Source of the DNA: Chloroflexota bacterium
GTDB taxonomy: Bacteria; Chloroflexota; Ktedonobacteria; Ktedonobacterales; Ktedonobacteraceae
Reading direction: 5' to 3'
DNA length: 18,326 bases
Assembly (NCBI GenBank): GCA_027316975.1
Contig: DAHVFL010000030.1
Span: forward strand, 1 to 18,326
Shown: piece after piece, positions 1 to 7,047 of the stretch
How positions within the stretch are numbered: the stretch's first letter is position 1
Layout of the letters: the number at the start of each line of letters is the position of its first letter
Translations under genes and position numbers: made by a program
The notes under the pieces: model-generated
The model's input: the letters and a program-made list of their open reading frames with translations, nothing else
Databases searched by the model: none
Told to the model about the DNA's origin: nothing

Positions 1-1939
1 CTATATCGACGACACAGATGTAGCTGCCGAACGGGTATGTCAGATTGGGCGGGTCATAGTAGTTGACGGCCTCCAACCCTGGTTCCAGGTACGGCGGACA
101 GTTAGTATAGGCCGCGAATGCCAGTTCCTGGATGGTCTTACCCTTGCCCGGCGCGCCTTTGACGAAGAAACGGCCTGGCTCCCATTCCAGGTCTTCCTCG
201 CCCACTTCGAGCAAGTAGGCCGCGATCTTCTTTGCCTTGTCGCGCACCTTGCGAGCCGCCAGCGCGGTGGCCGCGCCCGCTACAGGTGTGCTTCGGCTGG
301 CATACGTACCCAGGCCGTAGGGGGCGGTATCGGTATCGCCATGCTCGATGTCGATATCATCGGGTGACATGCCCAGTTCAGCCCCGATGATCTGCGCGAA
401 GGTCGTTTCGTGTCCCTGGCCCTGCGTCTGCACGCCAATACGCGCTATTGCTTTGCCGGTGGGGTGTACGCGAATTTCGCAGCTATCGAACATCTGGATA
501 CCGGCAATGTCAAAGTGCTTGCCGGGGCCAGCTCCGACGATCTCGGTGAAGCTAGAGATACCTATACCCATCAGTTCGCCGCGAGCGCGTTTCTCGACCT
601 GCTCGCGTCGCAGTCCCTCGTAGTCTACGTTCTTCATGGCCAGTCTCAGAGCCGCTTCATAGTTGCCGCTGTCAAATGTCCAGTCGAGCGCGGAACGATA
701 GGGGAAGGATTCGGGCTTAATGAAGTTCTGAATGCGCAGTTCCGCCGCGTCTTTGCCCAGTTTGTACGCAAGCGTATCCATGGCGCGCTCAATCATGTAC
801 GATGCTTCAGTCACGCGGAAGGAGCAGCGATAGGCGATGCCGCCGGGCGCTTTATTGGTATGCACCGCGTCAACCTCAACAAAAGCGTTTTTGAAGTCAT
901 ACGAACCGGTGCAGATGTGGAACAGACCCGCCGGAAACTTAGTAGGCTGGGCAGCCGCGTCGAATGCGCCATGATCGGCCAGCGTGTAGACGCGCAGCGC
1001 CTTGACGGTTCCATCTTTATCAGCCGCGATCTCAGCTTTGATATGATAGTCGCGTCCAAAACCCGTGCTGCAGAGGTTTTCTGTGCGATCCTCGATCCAC
1101 TTGACGGGTTTACCAGTGGTAATTGAGGCGACGACGGCGCACACATAACCGGGATAGATAGGAACTTTGTTGCCAAAGCCGCCGCCAATATCTGGTGAGA
1201 TGATGCGAATGCGATGCTCTGGCAGACCCGCTACAATAGCGAAGAGCGTGCGATGCGCGTGTGGCGCTTGCGAGGTCAACCAGACCGTCAGTTTTCCCGT
1301 CGATTTGTGAAAATCTGCCACGCACCCGCAGGTTTCGATGGGAGCAGGATGAATACGGGGAATGTACATCTCTTGCTCCACGACGACGCCGTTGGCCTCC
1401 GCTTCTTTGAAAGCAGCATTCGTTCCCTCGCGGTCGCCCGTCTCCCAGTGATAAATCTGGTTGGTGGGCTGCTTCTCCTTTTTATCGGGACGCAGCAGCG
1501 GGGCATCTGGCTGCATGGCCTTCTTCGGGTCAACCACCACTGGCAATGGCTCGTAATCCACATTGACGGCGGCTACACCATCGGCGGCGGCAGTGCGGCT
1601 GGTACCAATCACAAAAGCAACTTCTTGCATCTGGTACATGACGCGATCCAGCGCCAGCACGGCCTCGGTGTCGGCGGAAAGGGTGGGCATCCAGGCCAGC
1701 CCGGCGGCATCAAGGTCTTTACCGGTAATTACGGCCACCACGCCCGGAACCTTCAACGCCTCGCTGATATCAACGTTCTTAATCAGGGCGTGCGCATAGG
1801 GGCTACGCACAATATCCCCATAGAGCATCCCAGGTAACGATACGTCATCGACATAATTACCCTGCCCGCGTATAAAACGCGCATCTTCTTTGCGTTTGTA
1901 TGCTTCGCCCAGGGCATGTGAAGGTACATGTGTCGCCAT
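1..1939 (-). CDS. coxL: Aerobic carbon monoxide dehydrogenase large subunit, form I (partial, C-terminus outside window)
   Basis: This is the catalytic molybdopterin subunit that oxidises CO to CO2 and passes electrons through the CoxS iron-sulfur clusters to FAD on CoxM. The visible part is 646 codons of a family near 800 residues. The loop AYRCSFR (nt 815-835, Cys at about residue 372) is the form I signature carrying the cysteine that ligates copper in the Mo-S-Cu site. Form II homologues have AYRGAGR instead. DIGGGFGNKVP, GQGHETTFAQI and a GTYASRSTPVAG segment also fit the family. The conserved C-terminal active-site glutamate region lies beyond the left edge. The ATG shares one base with the coxS stop (TAATG), which implies translational coupling. 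No frameshift or stop was found in the segments translated by hand. Family and form assignment are secure. Confidence 0.97.
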   Translation of the reverse strand, partial: MATHVPSHALGEAYKRKEDARFIRGQGNYVDDVSLPGMLYGDIVRSPYAHALIKNVDISEALKVPGVVAVITGKDLDAAGLAWMPTLSADTEAVLALDRVMYQMQEVAFVIGTSRTAAADGVAAVNVDYEPLPVVVDPKKAMQPDAPLLRPDKKEKQPTNQIYHWETGDREGTNAAFKEAEANGVVVEQEMYIPRIHPAPIETCGCVADFHKSTGKLTVWLTSQAPHAHRTLFAIVAGLPEHRIRIISPDIGGGFGNKVPIYPGYVCAVVASITTGKPVKWIEDRTENLCSTGFGRDYHIKAEIAADKDGTVKALRVYTLADHGAFDAAAQPTKFPAGLFHICTGSYDFKNAFVEVDAVHTNKAPGGIAYRCSFRVTEASYMIERAMDTLAYKLGKDAAELRIQNFIKPESFPYRSALDWTFDSGNYEAALRLAMKNVDYEGLRREQVEKRARGELMGIGISSFTEIVGAGPGKHFDIAGIQMFDSCEIRVHPTGKAIARIGVQTQGQGHETTFAQIIGAELGMSPDDIDIEHGDTDTAPYGLGTYASRSTPVAGAATALAARKVRDKAKKIAAYLLEVGEEDLEWEPGRFFVKGAPGKGKTIQELAFAAYTNCPPYLEPGLEAVNYYDPPNLTYPFGSYICVVDI

Positions 1940-2448
1940 TACTCGCCTCCTTCCGCGCCAACCGGCACCTGTTCGGCAGCCTGCATCTTCTCGGCGGCGT
2001 ACTGAACAGCTTTTACTATATTGACGTAACCGGTACAGCGGCAGAGGTTGCCGGAGATACCGACGCGAATCTCGTGTTCGGTCGGGTTGGGATTGCGTCG
2101 CAAGAGGGCCAGGCTGGTCATCATCATGCCCGGCGTGCAATACCCGCATTGCAGCGCGTGTTCCTCGTGGAAACCTTCCTGCAATGGGTGCAGCTTGTCG
2201 CCCTGTTCCAGCCCTTCTACAGTCATGATCTGACGACCATTGGCCTGCACAGCGAACATGGTGCAGGATTTCGTGGCCTTGCCATCCACCAGGATAGTAC
2301 ACGCGCCGCATGAAGTGGTATCGCAGCCAATATGTGTACCCGTCAGTCGCAGCGTATCGCAAATCCAGTGGACGAGCAGTATTCGAGCCTCGACATCCCC
2401 TTCGTAGGGCGTGCCATTTATGGTGACAGAGATATGATGGGTACTCAT
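1939..2448 (-). CDS. coxS: Aerobic carbon monoxide dehydrogenase small subunit, 2x[2Fe-2S]
   Basis: This is the iron-sulfur subunit of CO dehydrogenase, which relays electrons from the Mo/Cu site to FAD. From the ATG at 2448 it has 169 residues, normal for CoxS. The N-terminal plant-type ferredoxin cluster is held by Cys in GCDTTSCGACTILVDG plus a fourth Cys twelve residues after the third. The C-terminal cluster uses CGYC and NLCRCTGY. All eight cysteines are present. A GTG at 2457 would add three residues but overlaps the Shine-Dalgarno AGGAGG, so the ATG eight bases further on is preferred. The gene starts one base after the coxM stop and ends overlapping the coxL ATG, so the three subunits are made from one tightly packed operon. 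Confidence 0.97.
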   Translation of the reverse strand: MSTHHISVTINGTPYEGDVEARILLVHWICDTLRLTGTHIGCDTTSCGACTILVDGKATKSCTMFAVQANGRQIMTVEGLEQGDKLHPLQEGFHEEHALQCGYCTPGMMMTSLALLRRNPNPTEHEIRVGISGNLCRCTGYVNIVKAVQYAAEKMQAAEQVPVGAEGGE

Positions 2449-2449
2449 A

Positions 2450-3328
2450 TTATTCACCTCCTGTAGCGCGGGCCAGCGCCTTGCGCAGCGCGCGCACGGT
2501 CAAAGTACGCGCCATCGCCCGTTTGTAGTCAGCGGGGCCGCGTGTATCGCTGGTTGGTTGTGTCGCGGCGGCTGCCAGATCGGCGGCTGCGTGTATTGCG
2601 GCATCATCGAGTGGTTTGCCGAGCAGCGATTGTTCAGCGTTGCGCGCTTTGATGGGAACCTGCGCCAGGTTGGTTAAGCCAATGCCAGCATAGCTGACGT
2701 TGCCACCGGCATCCAGCACGATATAGGCAGCCGCGCCCGCGATGGCATAATCGCCCACTTTGCGTTCGAGTTTGAAATACGCGCCGCCGCTTCTTTCAAC
2801 CGGAGCGGGAATACGAATCTCGGTGAGCACTTCATTGGGCGCGAGCGCGGTCTCAAAGGGCGCGTCCGTAAAGAACTCGTCGATTGACAGGACGCGCTCT
2901 CCGGCGGGTCCGCGAGCGACGATACGCGCGCCGAGAGCCAGCATGGTGGCAGGATGATCGTTGGCGGGGTCGGCATGAGCGATATTACCACCCACGGTAG
3001 CCCAGTTGCGCACAATCGGGTCGGCAACCATCGAAGAGGTATCCAGCAGAATGGGGTATCGATTGCGAATGAGCGCGGAGTTGTCCAGTTCCGCCTCGCG
3101 CGTCAACGCGCCAATGTGTAGTGTGCCGTCCGTTTCCTGAATATACTCCAGGCTATCAATGCGGTTGATGTCGATCAAAATCGTTGGCCCGGCAATACGG
3201 AACCGCATGAGGGGAATGAGGCTCTGGCCTCCAGCCAGAATTTTGGCGTCACCGCCGTGTTGTTCTAGCAGGGCGATGGCTTCGTCTAGATTCCGCGCTT
3301 CTAGATAATCAAAGGTGACAGGGAACAA
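2450..3328 (-). CDS. coxM: Aerobic carbon monoxide dehydrogenase medium (FAD) subunit
   Basis: This flavoprotein subunit accepts electrons from CoxS and delivers them to the respiratory chain. It is 292 residues, the usual CoxM size. The two FAD-binding motifs are in the expected places: AGGQS at residues 32-36 and TVGGN at 111-115, followed by the conserved HADPANDHPA stretch. The C-terminal CO_deh_flav_C domain follows, from about residue 175. The start is TTG at 3328, chosen because GGAGGT lies 6 nt upstream and the protein then begins exactly at the family N-terminus (FPVTFDYLEA). It is the first gene of the coxM-coxS-coxL operon. That order is typical of form I clusters, whereas form II clusters usually run S-L-M. 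Confidence 0.96.
   Translation of the reverse strand: MFPVTFDYLEARNLDEAIALLEQHGGDAKILAGGQSLIPLMRFRIAGPTILIDINRIDSLEYIQETDGTLHIGALTREAELDNSALIRNRYPILLDTSSMVADPIVRNWATVGGNIAHADPANDHPATMLALGARIVARGPAGERVLSIDEFFTDAPFETALAPNEVLTEIRIPAPVERSGGAYFKLERKVGDYAIAGAAAYIVLDAGGNVSYAGIGLTNLAQVPIKARNAEQSLLGKPLDDAAIHAAADLAAAATQPTSDTRGPADYKRAMARTLTVRALRKALARATGGE
2457..2462 (-). promoter_or_regulatory. Ribosome binding site of coxS
   Basis: AGGAGG on the minus strand, 8 nt before the ATG at 2448. It overlaps the alternative GTG start and the last codons of coxM, which decides the coxS start. Confidence 0.8.
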
Positions 3329-3334
3329 AGTTGC

Positions 3335-3340
3335 ACCTCC
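3335..3340 (-). promoter_or_regulatory. Ribosome binding site of coxM
   Basis: GGAGGT on the minus strand, 6 nt before the TTG at 3328. It supports the non-ATG start of coxM. Confidence 0.75.
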
Positions 3341-3431
3341 AGGTCAATTTGCGCACATTCCTGTGCTTCAAAGGAAACACGCCAGACAAGAGGAGGGTTG
3401 CTCGCCAGGGTATGCAGCCCTGATCGATTCC

Positions 3432-3440
3432 AGTATAGCA
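3432..3440 (-). promoter_or_regulatory. Candidate extended -10 promoter of the cox operon
   Basis: TGCTATACT on the minus strand fits a TGN-extended -10 (TATACT matches 5 of 6 of TATAAT). No convincing -35 lies 16-18 nt upstream. The predicted transcript would start near 3425, giving a leader of about 97 nt before coxM. This leader contains a small CAGGG/CCCTG stem (3406-3422) and nothing else recognisable. The site sits in the 197-bp gap after the response regulator gene, so cox need not depend on read-through. Confidence 0.45.
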
Positions 3441-3525
3441 TGACAGGCTAAACACATGTTACCTACGAACGGAGGTTAATTTAGCAAAAGTTTTCTGCGA
3501 AAGAAGGTATGTTTTGATAGTCAGT

Positions 3526-4164
3526 TTAAAGCCACCCTTGCTTCACTGCGACCATTACTGCTTCTGTGCGATTCTTGACTCCAAGGCGATGCAAAATCTC
3601 CTGCACATAGCCTTTCACAGTATTCTCGCTGAGGTACAGGCGGGTAGCTATTTCGCGGCTCGAAAGTCCCTGAGCTACCAGGCGTAGAATGACGACCTGT
3701 TGCGAGCTGAGCGATTCCTGGACTGGTTCATTTTTGTTTTGTGGCGAGCGGCGCAACTGCGCCAGTACTGCGACGGCTGCTTTTGTGTCAATGGCGGCCT
3801 CACCACGCGCTACCGCGCGAATCGAGCGTTTGAGGTCGAAGCGTTCGATATCCTTAACGATAAAGCCGCGCGCGCCTGCTTTGATGCATTGCTCCACCAG
3901 CGACTCGTCAGTAAACGTCGTCAAAATAATAACGGCGATCTCCGGGTAGCGTTCAGTGACGGTGCGGCATACTTCAATCCCACTTGTGCCTGGTAGCCGG
4001 ACATCAAGCAAGATGATATCGGGACGATTGCGTTCGATGAGCGCGAAAGCCTGCTCAGCATTGGCCGCGTCACCCACAATTGTAAAATCCGGCTCGGCTG
4101 ACAACATAGCTTTCAGCCCTTCGCGCACCATCTCATGGTCATCGATGATAAGCAGGCGAATCAT
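3526..4164 (-). CDS. NarL/FixJ-family response regulator (REC + LuxR-type HTH)
   Basis: This DNA-binding response regulator has 212 residues, normal for the family. The receiver domain (about 1-120) has the acidic pair D8/D9, the phosphoacceptor D54 in IILLDVRLPG, T82 and K104. The C-terminal LuxR/GerE helix-turn-helix (about 148-212) contains LSSREIATRLYLSENTVKGYVQEIL, which is highly typical (GLS.REIA..L..SENTVK). Its ATG overlaps the kinase stop in an ATGA arrangement, so it is the cognate partner of the kinase upstream. It lies 197 bp upstream of coxM on the same strand. Control of cox is a reasonable inference from position only. Such pairs also regulate unrelated stress genes. Confidence 0.95.
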   Translation of the reverse strand: MIRLLIIDDHEMVREGLKAMLSAEPDFTIVGDAANAEQAFALIERNRPDIILLDVRLPGTSGIEVCRTVTERYPEIAVIILTTFTDESLVEQCIKAGARGFIVKDIERFDLKRSIRAVARGEAAIDTKAAVAVLAQLRRSPQNKNEPVQESLSSQQVVILRLVAQGLSSREIATRLYLSENTVKGYVQEILHRLGVKNRTEAVMVAVKQGWL

Positions 4165-5525
4165 AGCGGGATCACCGCTTTCACAATAAAGCCGCCCTCT
4201 TCTCCATTCGAGAGCATGAACTGCCCCCCCAGTTCCTCGATGCGATGATGCATCCCTTTCAATCCCAGGTGCATAGTATTACTGCGATAGCTTTGCAAGG
4301 TTTGCGGCGACAGGCCAATGCCGTTATCCTGTACAACCAGCATGGCCTGCTCGCTGCTCACCTGCACAGTAACAATAACAATAGTAGACTGGGCATGACG
4401 GCGCGTATTAGATAGCGCCTCCTGGGCCAGCATGAACAATGTTTGCTCGATATGCGGCGGCAAAGTGCCAGCCCATTCGTCGACGACGAGATCAACCTCC
4501 ATCGATGACGACTCCCGCAGGTTTGAGATGAGCGTGTACAACATTGTGACCAGCCCGCCCTCCTGGAATTCGTCAGAGGAGAGCGCGAAGATAGCATCGC
4601 GCACCTGCGCTGTGCCAAGTGAGGACAGCTGTTTGATGCTCCGTAGAGGTTGCGACAACCCGGTATGCTGTGGCAGTTGCCCCATAATCCAGTCGGCCTT
4701 CAAACTGATAGTGAAGAGCGTTTGTTGCACGCGGTCATGCAGTTCTTGCGCGATACGGCTGCGTTCATCGCCCAGCATCTGTCGCTTCTGTGCCTCTGTC
4801 AGTTCATGATGCAGCGTCTGCAAATCTGTAGCGAACTGGCTTAGTTCCTGGTTGCGCCTTTCCAGCTCAGCTGTGCGTTCGCGCACCTGCCGTTCCAGTT
4901 CTGCCGCGTACTCTTCCATTGCGCGGCGTTCGCGCGCTACAAGATGCGCGTTATGGATGGCGACGGCAGCCTGCGCGCTCAGGGCTTCAATCAGTTCGAC
5001 ATGCCGCGCATTGAAACGCGAAGGCTGGGTATCACCAATCAAGAACGCGCCCAGGATAGTACCCGCCCTCGTGCGCAACTGTACTCCCAGGAAACTGCGC
5101 ACGGGAATATGCCCGCGTGGCACTCCCACGTAACGAGCATCTTCAAGCACATCATCAACCACGATGGAATCCCCGCCCCAGAAGATGGGTTCCAGTATGC
5201 CAATGCCCTCCACCGGCCCCATGCGTAAAAAATGCTTTTCAATGGCGGGAGTCGCGCCTGAAATGGCCGCCAGGTTGAAGATCACCTTGTTCGCAGGGTC
5301 AATGCGGTCTTCGCCCGTCACCGTCATCTCCGGCAACAGGAAAAAGGCTGCGAATTGGCCCGAGGTGACTTTACGCGCAGCATCGGTCATCATCTGCAAC
5401 AGGCGTTGCAAATCAAATTCGGATGTCAGCGCGATAGCGATGCGATTGAGCTCCGCCTGCTCTTCCGCGCGCGCCTGCAAATCCGCAATGAGTTGCGCCC
5501 GGCTTTCATCGATAGTTTGTACCAT
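4161..5525 (-). CDS. Soluble GAF-domain sensor histidine kinase, HisKA_3/NarX-DegS type
   Basis: This cytoplasmic sensor kinase has 454 residues and no membrane segment or signal peptide. An N-terminal helix leads into a GAF domain (about 25-195). A long charged coiled coil follows (about 197-250). The HisKA_3 phosphorylation box contains H263 in RIAQELHDRVQQTL, and the ATPase domain has an N-box (EALSNTRRHA, N373), a G1 box (DNGIGL, 400-405) and a G2 region (GLKGMHHRIEELGG). The protein contains no cysteine at all, so Fe-S or thiol sensing is unlikely. The ligand is not evident. The start ATG at 5525 is the first possible start after an in-frame TGA, although its ribosome site (GGAG) is weak and distant. 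It is translationally coupled to the response regulator. Confidence 0.94.
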   Translation of the reverse strand: MVQTIDESRAQLIADLQARAEEQAELNRIAIALTSEFDLQRLLQMMTDAARKVTSGQFAAFFLLPEMTVTGEDRIDPANKVIFNLAAISGATPAIEKHFLRMGPVEGIGILEPIFWGGDSIVVDDVLEDARYVGVPRGHIPVRSFLGVQLRTRAGTILGAFLIGDTQPSRFNARHVELIEALSAQAAVAIHNAHLVARERRAMEEYAAELERQVRERTAELERRNQELSQFATDLQTLHHELTEAQKRQMLGDERSRIAQELHDRVQQTLFTISLKADWIMGQLPQHTGLSQPLRSIKQLSSLGTAQVRDAIFALSSDEFQEGGLVTMLYTLISNLRESSSMEVDLVVDEWAGTLPPHIEQTLFMLAQEALSNTRRHAQSTIVIVTVQVSSEQAMLVVQDNGIGLSPQTLQSYRSNTMHLGLKGMHHRIEELGGQFMLSNGEEGGFIVKAVIPL

Positions 5526-5579
5526 AGAACGGCAATGTTCTCCGTCAACTCTTCAACAACACGTGAGGGGTTACGGTTT

Positions 5580-5588
5580 AGTATATCA
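5580..5588 (-). promoter_or_regulatory. Candidate extended -10 promoter of the two-component operon
   Basis: TGATATACT on the minus strand, a TGN-extended -10 with TATACT. It lies about 55 nt before the kinase ATG, in the 140-bp gap after rlmI. A clear -35 was not found. Confidence 0.45.
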
Positions 5589-5665
5589 TAAAGTTCTCAA
5601 ATTTTTGCACTACAGCACATGGGAGGGTCTACATCCTTGCGGGTAAAGGCAAAATAACCATCATA

Positions 5666-6871
5666 TTATCCCACCCGGCAAAATACGGCCTTGAGATAGG
5701 CGGTTTCAGGCATCGCCAGGTTGATGGGGTGATCTACTCCATGCGTATACGTCTCCAGCACCTGTACCGCGCGCTTGAGACGTTGCGCGACCTGGGACAG
5801 CGTTCCCAGCACATCATCCATGCCAACTACCCCCGAGCAAGAACAGGTGAGCAGGATGCCACCGGGGCGCAGTACCTGCATTCCCAGTGTATTCAGGCGG
5901 CGATAGGCCTTCATCGCCTGCGCGCGCGCGTTCTGCGACCGGGCAAAAGCGGGTGGGTCTAGCACCACCACGTCAAATAACTCGCCGCGCTGAACAGCAC
6001 CCTCGAGATAATCAAAAACATCGGCTATATGAAATTCATGCGAGTTCGGATCGAGGCCGTTCAGGACGAAGTGCTGGCGCGCCCCTTCGATGGCCGGTTC
6101 GGAGACATCGACGCTGGTTACATGCGTTGTGGAGCTGGTCAGCGCGGCATAGACAGAAAAGCCGCCGCTATAGCTAAAACAATTTAAGACGCGCTTTCCC
6201 TTGCTATATTTGCGCAACGACTCGCGTTTATCGCGTTGATCGAGAAAAAAGCCGGTTTTCTGGCCCTCCCAGGGGTCAACCAGAAACAGGACGCCATTTT
6301 CGCGTATCGCCACTTGTGTAGGCACAACCCCCGCCACTACCTGGGGCTGCTCTACCTCCAAACCTTCGCGGCGGCGCGACTGGCTATCGTTGCGCAACAA
6401 TATCCCCCGCGCTCCTGTTTCCTCCATCAACACTTTTATAATGAGGGAGCGCAATTTCTCTATGCCGTGTGTATGTATTTGCGCCACCAGTATCTCTGCG
6501 TAGCGATCCACAATCAGGCCAGGCAACCCATCACCTTCGGCATTTACCAGGCGATACGCGTTGGTTTGCTCAGCATCGAATACATGGCGTAAAGTCGCCG
6601 CGCTATGCAGGCGTCGGCGCGCAAAATCATAGTCTATAGCTTCGTTGAAATCGTGTGTCAAAATGCGAATGGCAATATCCGTCTGGGGGTTGTAGTAGCC
6701 ACGCGCCACAAACTGACCTGTCGAGGATTTGACATCGACCAATCCCCCTGGCGCTATCCAGTGTGGCGGCTGCTGCAATGCGCCCGAAAATATCCACAAG
6801 TGTCCGTTTTGCAGACTTTCCTCTTTATGTGGCTTCAAGCTGGCAGTCGGGTAATGTATTTCTAGTGTCAT
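5666..6871 (-). CDS. rlmI: Class I SAM-dependent 23S rRNA (cytosine-C5) methyltransferase, RlmI/YccW family
   Basis: This is predicted to methylate a cytosine of 23S rRNA (C1962 in the E. coli homologue). From the ATG at 6871 it has 401 residues, close to the 396 of E. coli RlmI. An N-terminal PUA domain (LKPHKEESLQNGHLWIFSGA onward) is followed by an EEHEE-like linker. The Rossmann methyltransferase has GQKTGFFLDQR (203-213), motif I NCFSYSGGFSVYA (230-242), motif IV DPPAF (305-309) and the catalytic-cysteine motif TCSCS (342-346). A longer reading from ATG 6994 would add 41 residues that resemble no part of the family and would begin upstream of a likely promoter (6906-6914). The shorter start is therefore preferred. 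Its AAGAAG ribosome site is modest. The exact rRNA target is inferred from family. Confidence 0.9.
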   Translation of the reverse strand: MTLEIHYPTASLKPHKEESLQNGHLWIFSGALQQPPHWIAPGGLVDVKSSTGQFVARGYYNPQTDIAIRILTHDFNEAIDYDFARRRLHSAATLRHVFDAEQTNAYRLVNAEGDGLPGLIVDRYAEILVAQIHTHGIEKLRSLIIKVLMEETGARGILLRNDSQSRRREGLEVEQPQVVAGVVPTQVAIRENGVLFLVDPWEGQKTGFFLDQRDKRESLRKYSKGKRVLNCFSYSGGFSVYAALTSSTTHVTSVDVSEPAIEGARQHFVLNGLDPNSHEFHIADVFDYLEGAVQRGELFDVVVLDPPAFARSQNARAQAMKAYRRLNTLGMQVLRPGGILLTCSCSGVVGMDDVLGTLSQVAQRLKRAVQVLETYTHGVDHPINLAMPETAYLKAVFCRVG

Positions 6872-6905
6872 CTTTTGTTCTTCTTTCGTTCGGCCATTTT
6901 GCTCT

Positions 6906-6914
6906 ATTATCGCA
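6906..6914 (-). promoter_or_regulatory. Candidate extended -10 promoter of rlmI
   Basis: TGCGATAAT on the minus strand (GATAAT matches 5 of 6). It would start transcription about 28 nt before the ATG at 6871, which fits the short RlmI start and excludes the 6994 start. Confidence 0.4.
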
Positions 6915-6993
6915 TAGTTTAACAATGTCATTACCTGGATTTCATTCATACGATAGGGGTAATCTTTGATGGGCAATGTAACGGCAACGGACA

Positions 6994-7043
6994 TACAAGA
7001 AAGATACAGGGCAACCGCGCGGTTGCCCTGTATCTTTCTTGTA
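6994..7043. terminator. Perfect palindrome, probable bidirectional terminator after the GH15 gene
   Basis: The two 25-base arms pair without a mismatch about a centre at 7018/7019. The GC core (CAGGGCAACCG and its complement) is flanked by TATCTTTCTTGTA on the 3' side. Being palindromic, the same T-rich 3' flank is read on both strands. It begins 5 nt after the GH15 stop and ends before the rlmI promoter. The position and shape fit a Rho-independent terminator whose A- and U-rich flanks are paired. Confidence 0.75.
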
Positions 7044-7047
7044 CACG

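Noticed and set aside
410..1837. Long plus-strand ORFs (410-1126 and 1214-1837)
   Set aside because: They lie antisense to coxL, whose translation matches the family throughout; they have no ribosome site and no recognisable protein.
6872..6994. 41-residue N-terminal extension of RlmI
   Set aside because: It does not match the PUA domain start, begins at the edge of the palindrome and upstream of the likely promoter.
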